Below, piece after piece: positions 52,261 through 63,211 of a stretch of DNA of 64,000 nucleotides. Every line of letters begins with the position of its first letter. Position 1 is the stretch's first letter. The stretch comes from Saussurea involucrata. Taxonomy: Eukaryota > Streptophyta > Magnoliopsida > Asterales > Asteraceae. A program made the position numbers and the translations under genes. The notes under the pieces are model-generated. The model was not told the origin of the DNA, ran no database searches, and worked only from the letters and a program-made list of their open reading frames with translations. The stretch lies in contig CM066327.1 in the NCBI GenBank assembly GCA_033807775.1, forward strand, positions 94,324,295 through 94,388,294, read 5' to 3'.

Positions 52261-54540
52261 TCTGTTTTGCAGGTTCATCATGTGTGGTGCTGATTTGGAA
52301 ACATAAACCACACACATGACTGAAAACAGAAGAGAAGCGGTGATTTTTTTTGAAGAAGAGTACTTTTGCCATTAAGGGAGAGCAAAGATATTGGTTTTTG
52401 AATACATCAGTTCAGGACCCGTACTTCAAAGACTAAGACTTCTAAACAAATCAGTTCAGAACTCATACTTCTCAGGTGATATCCTTACTGTTACATATTT
52501 TTGTTTCAAGGAACAAGTGGTGAAAGGAAACATTGCATTATGTTTTATTTCTATTGAATTTGAAAGTTTGAACCTTCACAAATTTAATTCAATGAAATGA
52601 AATTTTTCAATTTTCATTCAATGAATGAAATGTGTGTCAAGGGTGATTTTACAAGTGTTTTTGTATTATCTGAGTTATATTTGTTTCATCTTTCACTTCT
52701 GAAATAAATTGAAAGGTCAGCAAAACATGAATGAAATTATGCTGAATGCTCAAAGTTATGTGAATCTGGACTTATATAGAATATAATGCTCAAAAAGTCT
52801 ATTTGTCAAAATGATGGATGGAAACGAAAATATGGGGGAAGCATTATGTTTTTAGAACCAAGTGATTGCGATGCATCAAATAAACAAATAAAAATCATTT
52901 AGTTTGAAAGTTTGTACATGTGGCCTTTCTGGTTTGGGAGAGTAAGTCCTAAGGGGTGCTAGACACCTAGTCCCTAAGATCAACTGGTCTGGGATCGGCT
53001 GACCCAAATCCTGCTATAGAACCAGATAGAAAGCCATGTTCTACTAGTATAAATGGGTTTAAGATATATCGATGTGGCCTTTCTGGTTTGGGAAATTAAG
53101 TTCTAAGGGGTGCTCGACACCTAGCACCTAAGGCCAACTGGTCTGGGATATGCTAACCCAAATCCTACTATAGAACCAGATAAAAGATGCCAATGAGCAC
53201 AAAATTAAAAGATGCCAATGTGCACAAAATCAAAAGATGCCAATGTGCACAAAATCAAAGGATGCCAATGAGCACACATCTCTTGAAACTTGGGGAAAAT
53301 ACAAAGTCGCGATAAACCCGTAAATTTGTAAAAATTCTGATTTTGGAGAAATAGTGCGAGTAGAGCAAAGTATTCTTATATGTTTTAGAATTTCATATGC
53401 TTGAAGCTAATCATATTTCGCATGCTAGCACACCAAATAGATTTAATAAAGGGGTTGAAACTGAACATTTTTAACTTGATATGCAATGATGACTTGTATT
53501 TGAATCCAAACACATGCATTTGATTTCATTTGATTGAAAAATCTGTTAAATTTCATTAAGTTGGATTTCTTTTGTAAAACTTTCAAATGATCAAATGTTA
53601 GTAGTTATAAAATGTGGTTCAATGAATTTTATATTCCTTGTATAAATGTTTTCATTAATGCACTGTATTTGAAATGAATATTTTTAATGAAATATATGCA
53701 TACTTTCAGGGGGAGAAAACAAATTGCTCCATAATTCTTATTTTGAGGGGAGCAAGGTTATTCATTAAGGAGGAGATTGTTAGTAATACTCAGAGATGCG
53801 ACTGAAATTGAAAAAGGTTTTCGATGATCATGATGCTCACTATCATCGAAAAAGGGAGAGAAATGTTTAATTCAATTTCATGTCGAAGATAGTTCAAGAT
53901 CAAAGAGATGAAGATACTAAGTTCAAGAAATCATTCAAAATACAAGAAATATTGGTTTCAAATCTTGTGAAGTCAGAAATGTTGCTGAATTTGGTTATCT
54001 TAGTTCTGAGCGTTTCAGAATGTGCTTACACCTAAAAGTTCAACAATGTGGATGGTTTCGCATCTTTCTATTCCTATCTCAAATGGTTTCGGATTCCATT
54101 TATTCAAATTCTCATGGTTTCGCACTTGCCTTGGTACTAATCCTCATGGTTTCGAACCCTTATTGATTCGGAATCCATGGTTTCGCACCCAACTTGATAC
54201 GAAACGGATGGTTTCGCACCCTCTTGCATCCGAATCCATATGGTTTTGCATCCTCTTGCATCTGAATCCTTATGGTTTCGCATCCTTCTTACATCCGAAT
54301 TGTTGGCTTCTGATCTGTCTACATCCAAATTGATGGTTTCGGATTCTTAAAGTTAATATGAGAACTAAGTTCTTGCATCAAGAAGGATACGAGAAGTTAC
54401 TGTTTGTAAAAGAATGATCAAGCTACAAAGATCTGTTTTCATGTACAAGACTTGAAGATGGTTTGATAGAGTGTCTGTTTGAGAAGATTGACTTTACAAA
54501 GAGTTGAAGACTGCTGTCATATTTTTTTTAAATCTTGAAT
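52261..54540 (+). other. Non-coding 3' body of the non-autonomous element
   Basis: No pol-like frame. It contains two 110-bp near-copies (52920-53032 and 53073-53183, GTGGCCTTTCTGGTTTGGG), a four-fold 27-bp repeat (53182-53277, GATGCCAATGTGCACAAAAT), an internal PPT-like AGGGGGAGAA at about 53708, a second GGAGATTGTTAG at about 53772, and a GGTTTCG repeat at 54047-54345. Confidence 0.75.
54047..54345. repeat. GGTTTCG(C/A) repeat near the 3' end
   Basis: About ten degenerate units of about 27-32 bp beginning ATGGTTTCGCA or GGTTTCGAACC, followed by CATCCGAATCC-like tails. It is the 3' counterpart of the 50190-50350 array. Confidence 0.85.
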
Positions 54541-54554
54541 CCAAAGGGGGAGAT

Positions 54555-54808
54555 TGTTAGAGCATTATTGTATTCAAGATTTACTGTAAAGTCAATGTAC
54601 TGCATTAGTCCATGTTGTATTGCTTTGCCTTTATACCTTGTATGTTATGGGTATAAATAGGCTTGTCTAGTTAAATAGTTAGATAACAATCTACAACAAT
54701 CTAGAACACTTGTAGCATTTTTCATTTGTACTCATTGATCAATATATGGATGACTTTTGCTCTCTAGATTCTCTCTCTATATTTCATTGCTAGATTCTGG
54801 GTTTATCA
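54555..54808 (+). repeat. 3' LTR of the 5.5-kb non-autonomous element
   Basis: 254 bp, preceded by PPT, followed by TSD GAGTT. Compared with the 5' LTR it has a duplication near 54685 and a few substitutions. Confidence 0.9.
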
Positions 54809-56499
54809 GAGTTCACATGAACCTTCTATTTATACTACTCCTAAAGGGGACAATAAGGACTGAAGGTACAAAGACACTGTTCAGGAACAGTAGCTGAAAG
54901 GTACAAGACACAGTTCTGGAACAGTTGTAGATACAACGTTCATTAAATGCTTCGTATTCAGCTTTAGGCGGAAACCTATCAGAGTTTGACACGTGGAGTT
55001 GTCAGGTCACGCCTTTGTACGATTGATCTTTAGAACCTTCGAATGGTAGGTATTGTAAGAAGCATGTTCGTCCTTGTTAAGATCTTTTGCGTAGATCTTC
55101 TTTTTGCCACAGAAGCTATGTCAAGTTTGACAGAGGCTCTGTGGTCTTGTCCGCTTAGAAGTGTCTTATGTTGCTTCTTTTACTTCGGTCTTCTTGATTA
55201 ACCCAGCAGAGCCTCTGTCGAAGACTTCTGTCTTCTCAGTTACTCGGCTACTTGGCAGATCCTCTGTCGAATACTTTTGTCTTCTCGGTTACTCGGCTGC
55301 CTCTGTCGAAGACTTCTGTACTTAGACTATTTTCACTACTTTTACAAACAGTGATTTGAGCTAACAATCTCCCCCTAAGTAGTGAAAATTAAAAATTTAA
55401 AAGTGCAAGTATTTTCTAAGTACAAGAATATTTTCTTTTCATATTTGATTTTGCCGGAGGCAATTACATTTGATTGTATTGAAAAGAAAAATATTACAGA
55501 GGATCTGTTTGACTGACTCAGATGTTGGCATTCTTGAAGTCATTGAAACTTCTGCGGTCGAGTCCTTCTTGTTTGAGCTCGTGATAGAAGCTGATGCAGA
55601 GATTTAGGAAGTTGATTGTTGCATCGATAACTTATATCAGTCTGTCGGCAAGACTTTGATTTATGAGTTTTGATCCTCTGTGCTCCACTAGTATCGTTCT
55701 AAACTCTGTCAAAGTACTTGTTGCGTACTTCTGACAGTCCATCTCTACGAACAACTTTGATTTACCAGAAGGATCTAGAAATACTAACCCGACCCTTGAT
55801 TTGTGATGATTGAGTTTGGTGTAGCAGAGGGAGGGCAGTAGTCTTCTGGTGGTTGAACGGTTAAGCTCTTTACTCCAAGATCTTGAGCCAATTGAAAATC
55901 TACCATGCTGTATAGCAGAAGCTTTTCGCGTATGGCCTTTCTTATCACTCTGTAGGCTCTGCGAACTTCGTCGGTTGTGAAGTTCTCTTTTGTCCATTAC
56001 AGAAGTTCAGGTAGATCATAAGGATTGAGATTCCTAAGATCTGCATCTGCAAATTGGTTCTCTGATCTGTCCTCTCTTTTGACCTTGTAGATGTTGTTGG
56101 AGAGTCTAGGCCAACTTCTGGTTTTTGAGAACTTGCAATATAGGACTTTGACGATCTTGGATGTTGAGAAGACTTCATGTTTAGGCTTGGGTTTTGTTCT
56201 GGTGAAGAGGTTTTCTAGGTCAGCACGGAAGTCAGGGTCTTGAATGGTTGGTTCTGATTGATCCATTATGCCCATTCTGCTGTAGAGGTACCTGTATACC
56301 ACTTCTTCCATTTGTGGTGGTGGTGGTTGAGGTAAGGTTCTGCGCAGAGCATCCATTTGGTTCATGACTTGTGCCACTCGATCCTCTGATGGTTTTGTCT
56401 TTGGATCCAGAACAGGAATATCTGACAGAGGTTTAGTGCCGAAAGCCCAGTCTTCTTCTTCAGGCTTTGGTGTCTTATACGCATCGAAAGAGCTCTTCA

Positions 56500-58490
56500 T
56501 CGGTTTTTATGTTGAAGGTTGATGCTTGGGCTTTTTCTTCTGCGGTTCCTCTGTCACAATTCCTTTTCCCTTGTCTTTTGCCTTCGGCTGTTCTGCTTGT
56601 TGAGATGGGGTTGCCTCTGTAGGATTTGACTCTTGAGTCTCAGAGGGCTTTGTTGTTGATGTTTCTGTTGGTTTGGGGATTGCCTCTGTTGATTGGTGAT
56701 TTGGGTTTGGGTTCTGTTGGAGAGATTTCATGTGTTTTGCTCAGATATTTTCTTTTTTGAGCAATGGTTTTGGTTTTTGGGTAGGTTTTGGGTGTTGGGG
56801 AAGGTAGTTCGTCTTCGGAGTATGTTAGAAGATGGACCTCTTCTTGGTTTTGGACATCTTTTCCAAATACAGAAGGAGTTTCCACAGAGGTAGGTGTTGC
56901 CTCTGTGGTCTTCTATTTTTGAACATGGATTGTTTCTGGTATTTGGGTTTCTTCAGAGATTATTTCCACAGAGGTGGGTGTTGCCTCTGTGGACATTTCT
57001 GTTCTTTGTTGGGTTTGAGATGGGGGTGCTTGGTTGATGGGTTCTGCGACAATTGGTGGAGCTGGTAGACCTCTGCTCGCATCTTTTTCACTTTGTTTCT
57101 CCCCTCGATTCTCCCCCTCAGGATGATCTGATGGATCATGATGGTCATCATCAGAGTCATCCTGATGTTTATCTGTCGTACCCTCTGCCCTGCATGTTGA
57201 GTTTGGTTTCTTTGGTGGAACAGCCCCTGCAAGAATCATCTTTGCGCACAAGTCATCACAGAGGCCAAGCAGTGTTTCAACCTCTGCTTGTATGTTGAAG
57301 CGCATTCTGCCGACACTAGCTTGAAACTCTTTGACATAGTGTGCGTTGGCAACGGTGAAAGCTTTGATGAATTCGGTCATCTGATCAAGTATACCTTGGC
57401 CGAGTTCTGTCACTTGAGCTCTTGTCATGTAGTCAGAAGGCTTCATGGATTGAGTGTTTCTTGTAGTTTGCTCTTGAACTTCTTCTAAGGCCTTCTTTAG
57501 GTCTTCAGATGTAAGACCCTTAGATTTTGAAGATTTGTCTTTTAGTTGCAGAAGAAAGTGCTTGACAGAGTCTTTGAAGGCAGTGGTGGCGGCTTTTCCG
57601 AATTCAGCTGCTACAGAGGTGGCAGTGGTAGTAGCAGTGTGTGTTGTAGAGGACTTCATCTGGGTTATGGCATTTTGCACTTCTGTGGACAAGGTGTCCA
57701 TTTTGGTGTTTAGATCAAGGATTGCCCTGGATGTAGTATCTGCAAAAGATTTGAAAGAGCTTTGCAACTCTTTCATTGTTTGGTTCACAGAGGTGACAAG
57801 GGTTTGGAACTCATCCCTTGATACATGTGAACTCGTTGTAACCTCTGGGGGAACACATTCGTCCACAGAGTGAGTCTCTGTTCCTGAGACACCTTCTTTC
57901 GCCCTTGTTTGGATGTTGGGGGCGGAAGGATTTCCTTCTGATCCTCGAGCAGAAGCATCTAGTGCTTCAGACTCTACAGAAGTTCTGTGAAGTACATTGT
58001 CTAGATCCACTCCAAAGGTGGGTACTAGATTATCCTTTTGTTGACTCGGAGACTTGTCTAGAGTCTCTCCGTCTTTGTGCACTCTAATCTCCTCTGAAGA
58101 GATGTTTGGACCTAGTTGTGTGCGTGTGGCAGAGGAAACAAATTCCTCTACAAGGATGTCGGGTGTGATCTGGGGCAATAGATCACGAACTAAGGATGAA
58201 TCCTTTAGAGAGGATTCCCCTGGAATGATGGTTTCCCCGGTTATTATTGGTACAGAGGATGAAAGAGTTTCCTCTGTCCGGATGGTTTGGGTTGGGGTCG
58301 AGCCATGCTGCTCTTTTTCAATATTGCCCTCTGCCACTAGACTGGCGGCAATAGAAGTGTGGGTTGCACTGGGAGTTGGTTTTGGTTGTGTGCCTCTATT
58401 AATCCAGGCATCTTTGCTTGCTTCTTCTTCTATGAAGCATCCGATCACTTGTTCTCCATCGATGATCTCAACCTCTGTTTTGACCACTTA
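56500..58490. repeat. ACAGAGG/CCTCTGT words within the extra ORF
   Basis: More than fifteen occurrences of CCTCTG or CAGAGG, many in the form GTTGCCTCTGTGG or CCACAGAGGTGG. The same word dominates the LTR segment at 55130-55320. Confidence 0.7.
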
Positions 58491-59905
58491 TGCTCTTTTC
58501 TCCCCTTCTTCTGTTACATCTTCACCCCTTGAACCTAGGGAGTCGTACATAGGATGAGAGCCGTATAATTGCATGACATGTGGATGATAGAGACCTTTTC
58601 GTATTTGGTCAGCTTCTTCTTCATCTGAATCTATCTCTGAGACCTCTATCCTTGTCTCCCTTGTTTCAATCACCTCCTCTTCGGCAGCTATTTGTTCCTT
58701 TGGACTTGCCCTTTGTGCATCAAATCCGGGTTGGGTAAAGGGGTTCTGTAGCACTTCTGGTGTCTCAACCTGATGATCCCTAGGAGTTTGGTCATCATCT
58801 TCTAAGTCAGAAGAGATTCTGAAGTCAGGTTCTTCTGTGGACCCATGGGAGAGGGGTTCTGCAGTCTATCCAGCAGTGGTTAGAGTATGGGCGAATTCTG
58901 GGTTTTGGATGAAGTCAGAGAAATCCCCGTGATGTGCATAGTTGAGGGGATTGGGGGATTGCAGAGGGGATTCTTGGGTTTGTTCTTCTGCTACTCCTTA
59001 TGTTCCCTGTTCCTCTACTTCTTCTGCCATTTCTTCCTCTGCTATTGGTTGCATAGGAGACAGATGTTTCCCAGTTTTCTTCTTGCTCTTTCTCCTCTTG
59101 GGTTTAGGTGCCCCTTCTTCTGAGGCTTTGGATTTTCTCTTCTTCATTTGCTTTGGGGGAGAGGGAGGAGCAGAAGATCCAACTTCTGTGGCATAAGGAG
59201 GAGAGGAATGACCTTCTGCGACACTTGTAGAGGTACCCTCTGTGGTTTTCCTCTTGTGAGTTTTCTTTTGAGGAGTAGAGGCAGAGGGTTTGTGTTTCTT
59301 TGAAGCAGAGTAGATGTATTTTCTCTGAGCATGGAATGTGGCTTGATTGTCTTCATGCTTCTGAAAAGCAGTTGCCCATTCTTCACCTGTCAACCTATCT
59401 AATACTTCTGTACCTATAGGGACTCCTAGACGCGGTGGTATCATAGGACTTGGTTCTGGAGTCCTATGATCGCGTATGTATTCTATTTCTAGTTCTTCGT
59501 CCCTAGCATATCCTAGAAGTTTCTTTGGCAGAGGTCTGCAGTGTGGGTATCCATCTGCATGTTCTGTTGGGGGAGTTTTTGTTCATTTCATACATCTTTG
59601 TTATTGGCCCTTCCATTGGCCATTTTTCAAGCAAGAGTAAAGGTTCTAACAGAACACCTAGAATCCTTTGAAACTGCAGAGGAGGTAGAGCTCCTGATGT
59701 GTTTGACTTTTTCTTCTGGAAGTTGTTCTTTCTGTCGATGGTGTTAACCATTTCTTGCATCATGAGAGTGGCGAAGTCCAGAGGTAGGTCATAGTAGACT
59801 CCGTACATGATGGCTAGTATTTGGTGTGAGGACTGATCTGGACTCCCCACTTTCCCGGTTAAGCATCTGTTGAGTATGGAAAAGAGTGTATTCCACAAAG
59901 GTGGT

Positions 59906-60280
59906 TGTAAGTCCCATAATTGAAGCAACAATCAAGAATACTCCATAGAAAGTAGAATAGAGATAGACATGAAGAACAATTTATTGAATGATCTCTATTC
60001 ATAAGATTGAAATATAATGGAGGGAGAAATTGATATACGACTCTCTCAAAACACACTGTGTATTCTCTCTAATTCTTCAAAGTCTCAAATGACAAATGAA
60101 GCCCAAGACACTTATTTATAGTGTCCAAAATACAAGATATGGGCCCAAGCCTATTTAACTCCCATTAAACTCCCAAAGCCCAAAATACTTATAAAGCTAA
60201 TAACAACACATTTGACTTTTGTTGACTTTACATGGACTTTATAAAACTTTCTATATAATTGGGGCTTTCTAGACCCAACA
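59906..60280 (-). repeat. 3' LTR of the 2.7-kb element
   Basis: TGTAAGTCCC...GACCCAACA on the plus strand, 375 bp. A TTTATAGTG-like word near 60115 could be the promoter on the minus strand. Confidence 0.92.
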
Positions 60281-60889
60281 ATCTCCCCCTAAAGTTTTAT
60301 AAAGAAAGCATCTTCAAATGATCTCCCCCTTGATTTCTTTGAAAACTTTGATGTTGCATATCTTCATGCCTTGAAAAACTATCCAAGCTCCCCCTCAAAA
60401 TTTGCTCTTCTTCTTCACAAATTACAACTTTAAAATCGAATCCCATGTGCAATAAGCTCGACTGAAACAACCTCAGTTTATAATAAGGAATTCGTCCTTG
60501 AAATTCGAGTTGTATGATCATTAAGCTCAAGAGCTTAATCCATTAAGATCATAGGAGGGAGTGTCTTCATACACTTCAATAACTCAGCTTGGATCCACAA
60601 AAAAATAGAAGACAGAACATCTTTCTGAAAGTTGGGAGAAATATCGTGAAAAACGTTGCTTCGGTCCAGCAGCTATACACTGACTTCGACACAGAATCTG
60701 ACAAATAATAAGATTGATTCAGAACAAACTCAAAACATGAAAAGTGTTCATCTGTGTCTTAGGAATTCAGCGCATCTGAAATCGTCAAATTTGGAGCTTC
60801 GAGGAGGAAGTTCTGATCAAAATACGACAGGTGCGCAAAGTTGTTGAAAAATTCTGAAATGCACCTTTACTCAGAAAAATACTAAGTAA

Positions 60890-61330
60890 AATTTCTGAGA
60901 AGACCACTCAGACCTCTGAGTAAGTCAATCAGATATCTGATCCTTAAAGAATTTTTTTTTTAAATTTTTTTTCTAAGTCTGAAAGTTCTGACTCTTCACG
61001 ATAAAGTTCTGACTTTTAGAGTCAGAATTCTGATTAAGCTTCGAAAAAATAGTTCTGAACCATCATTTGACTTCTGAAATCAATGACAAACTTCTGAATG
61101 GTCTGAATATGATCGATTGCATCTGAAGGAGACTAAGTATAAATCTGAACCCTCTTGATCAGAAATCTGAATAGCCACAACCACAACTCTCGTACATCTT
61201 TGAATAGTTTCTGAACTCCAAATCAGAATTCTGAGTATTGAAGTCAGATTTCTGAATACACACGATCAATTCTGAACAAATTCAATTCTGATTACATTGT
61301 ATCCGACTCTTGAACTGATCTATTAGTTTT
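60890..61330. repeat. TCTGA/TCAGA word cluster in the 2.7-kb element
   Basis: Many TCTGA or TCAGA words (for example GTCAGAATTCTGATTAAG, CAATCAGATATCTGATCC) occur in about 440 bp, and again near 61845-61900. They match the words of the young Copia at 33461-46816, although the LTRs differ. Confidence 0.75.
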
Positions 61331-61499
61331 GTTTACCATCAAACTACATCTGAACTTGCACTCTTTCTGTTTCAATTTAACAAGAACAACCGCAACTTTC
61401 TGTTTTCTGTTTTAGAACTCAACAACGGCTATCTTTTCAACTTTCTGTTATGAACCAGCAGCTTTAATTTTCTGCTTAACAGCAACAAAGCAGCAGCAA

Positions 61500-61650
61500 A
61501 TTTTCTGGACAGTTCCGACAGCAAAGAACTTGCTGTTTTGACAGCAAACTTCATCGATTTTCTGAATTTTCAGCTCCAAACAGCACCAAACTGTTTTGAC
61601 AGCAAGCAAACAGCACCAAACAGTTTTGACAGCAAGCAAACAGCACCAAA
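61500..61650. repeat. CAGCAAGCAAACAGCACCAAA tandem repeat
   Basis: Three to four units of about 27-30 bp built on GTTTTGACAGCAAGCAAACA. Non-coding. Confidence 0.8.
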
Positions 61651-62212
61651 CAGCAAGCTATTATGCGCTCACAACACCGAATAAGCTGTCAAATTAAGAC
61701 TTTCCGAACTTGCTGTTTTGTACGGCTTTCTGTGGACAACACTAATCTGTTTTGAGCTCTAATAACAACTAACATAACTCTTCCAATCTTCTAAAATCCA
61801 GATTCAACAAAAATAAAATCTGAATTGCCTTTAGTCTCGGATCAGAATTCTGAACATTGAATTCAGAAATCTGAATACTCATGATCGAAATCAGAACTTA
61901 TGAATTGTCTTGTGCAATCTCTTAGCAATCTTCTGAACACAAAAGTAAACTCTTGAAAACTTCAACATCGAATTCACTTTGAAATCCTCCAAATGAAATA
62001 AATGCTCACAAACTTGATTTGATGTAGACGAACAAATCGATCTCCTTATATCTTCTTAGAACAAAGATTGCAAAAACTTAAGTTTCTGATTGATCACTTG
62101 AATTGTAGCACACGATTAAGAACGATCTTGAATCACCAAATCTTGAAACTAGATCTTGAAATCTTGAATTGTTGCAAAAATGATCGTATCGAATTAAAAT
62201 TGATTCGATGTG

Positions 62213-62225
62213 GCTCTGATACCAA
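62213..62225 (-). other. Primer binding site of the 2.7-kb element
   Basis: GCTCTGATACCAA on the plus strand; initiator tRNA-Met PBS on the minus strand. Confidence 0.9.
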
Positions 62226-62226
62226 T

Positions 62227-62601
62227 TGTAAGTCCCATAATTGAAGCAACAATCAAGAATACTCCATAGAAAGTAGAATAGAGATAGACATGAAGAACAA
62301 TTTATTGAATGATCTCTATTCATAAGATTGAAATATAATGGAGGGAGAAATTGATATACGACTCTCTCAAAACACACTGTGTATTCTCTCTAATTCTTCA
62401 AAGTCTCAAATGACAAATGAAGCCCAAGACACTTATTTATAGTGTCCAAAATACAAGATATGGGCCCAAGCCTATTTAACTCCCATTAAACTCCCAAAGC
62501 CCAAAATACTTATAAAGCTAATAACAACACATTTGACTTTTGTTGACTTTACATGGACTTTATAAAACTTTCTATATAATTGGGGCTTTCTAGACCCAAC
62601 A
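62227..62601 (-). repeat. 5' LTR of the 2.7-kb element
   Basis: 375 bp, no difference from the 3' LTR noticed by eye. Confidence 0.92.
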
Positions 62602-63211
62602 GTGGTAATCTGCCTCTGCGGAAGTCATTTCTCTTTCTTAGTGGTACGTTGTACCCCAACATTTCGACAAACCTGCAGAGCTCTTCATCTGTAGGTTCCT
62701 GTGCAAAGGTCTTTAATCCTAGAAGACCTCTTGTGGGTAGGCTGAACTCAAGAGAGAACATCGTTCTGTTGAACTTGAGTTCAAGATGCTCGGATTTATC
62801 GGGTTTGGAGATGTAGCCTTTGATCTGTCGGTCTTCTGGATCAAATCTGCAACTTTGCCAGAATTGATTTATATATCTGGCAGTGATTTTGTCCACGGTT
62901 TTGGACAGAAGAGGGTAGAGAATATGTTGTTTCAAGATATGGAGAAGTATAGCATGTGCTTTCCCAAAAGCAGTTCTTGAGGGAACAAGGTAGTGATTAT
63001 TGGGTTTTAATGGTAGAACATTTGCTAAATGTTCATGAGCAAGGAAGTCTTGGAGATGGGTTGTCGGAGCAAAGTCTGCTTCATCGCCTGAGTTATCTTG
63101 TTCTAGGTCTCTGGCGATTTCAGGGTTTTCTGAATGTTCAGAGTGTTAAGGGTTTTCAGGGGAGTTCGCCGGTGAATGTGCAGGGGAGATAGCTTGAGAA
63201 GACGAGGCCAT

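Larger units (their letters stand above)
49309..54808 (+). mobile_element. Non-autonomous Copia-related LTR element (5.5 kb)
   Basis: LTRs at 49309-49552 and 54555-54808 begin TGTTAGAGC and end GTTTATCA. A perfect TSD GAGTT flanks it (49304-49308, 54809-54813). PBS TTGGTATCAGAGC is at 49555, and PPT AAAGGGGGAGAT precedes 54555. The only coding is a Gag-like coiled-coil ORF (50505-52260). No pol domain is present. The right LTR has a short duplication (CAATCTACAACAATCTA) and a few SNPs, so the insertion is moderately old. Confidence 0.9.
49050..55366 (-). repeat. 3' LTR of a second Copia element, split by an insertion
   Basis: The right boundary CTAACA at 55366 abuts a reverse PPT (ATCTCCCCCTAAG). 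The left boundary TGTTGG at 49050 is the best TG, with no partner LTR in the window to confirm it. It is interrupted by the 49309-54808 element. The right half (54980-55330) is rich in CCTCTGTCGAAGACTTCTGT-like units. Confidence 0.6.
59906..62601 (-). mobile_element. 2.7-kb non-autonomous LTR element, TRIM/LARD-like
   Basis: LTRs of 375 bp at 59906-60280 and 62227-62601 appear identical by eye. A perfect TSD GTGGT flanks it (59901-59905, 62602-62606). Minus-strand PBS (GCTCTGATACCAA at 62213-62225) and PPT (ATCTCCCCCTAAA at 60281) fix the orientation. The 1.9-kb interior has no gag or pol frame. It interrupts the decayed extra ORF, so the insertion is younger than that ORF's host element. Confidence 0.92.
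55518..63211 (-). pseudogene. Decayed homologue of the extra ORF, split by an insertion
   Basis: The ATG at 63211 (MASSSQAISPAHS) is followed by an early in-frame stop, then a globular region up to the insertion (FEELGYNV-like; ARYINQFWQSC), resuming at 59905 (PPLWNTLFSILNRCLTGK). Downstream come Lys/Arg-rich NLS-like runs (PKPKRRKSKKKTGK near 59070), a coiled-coil region (58487-56913), Pro/Thr-rich linkers and a C-terminal part ending at 55518. At least eight stops or frameshifts occur, so it is not functional. The N-terminal block aligns by eye with the 1558-aa ORF (WNTLFSILNRCLTGK against WACFFHVVNKCLSGK). Confidence 0.7.
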
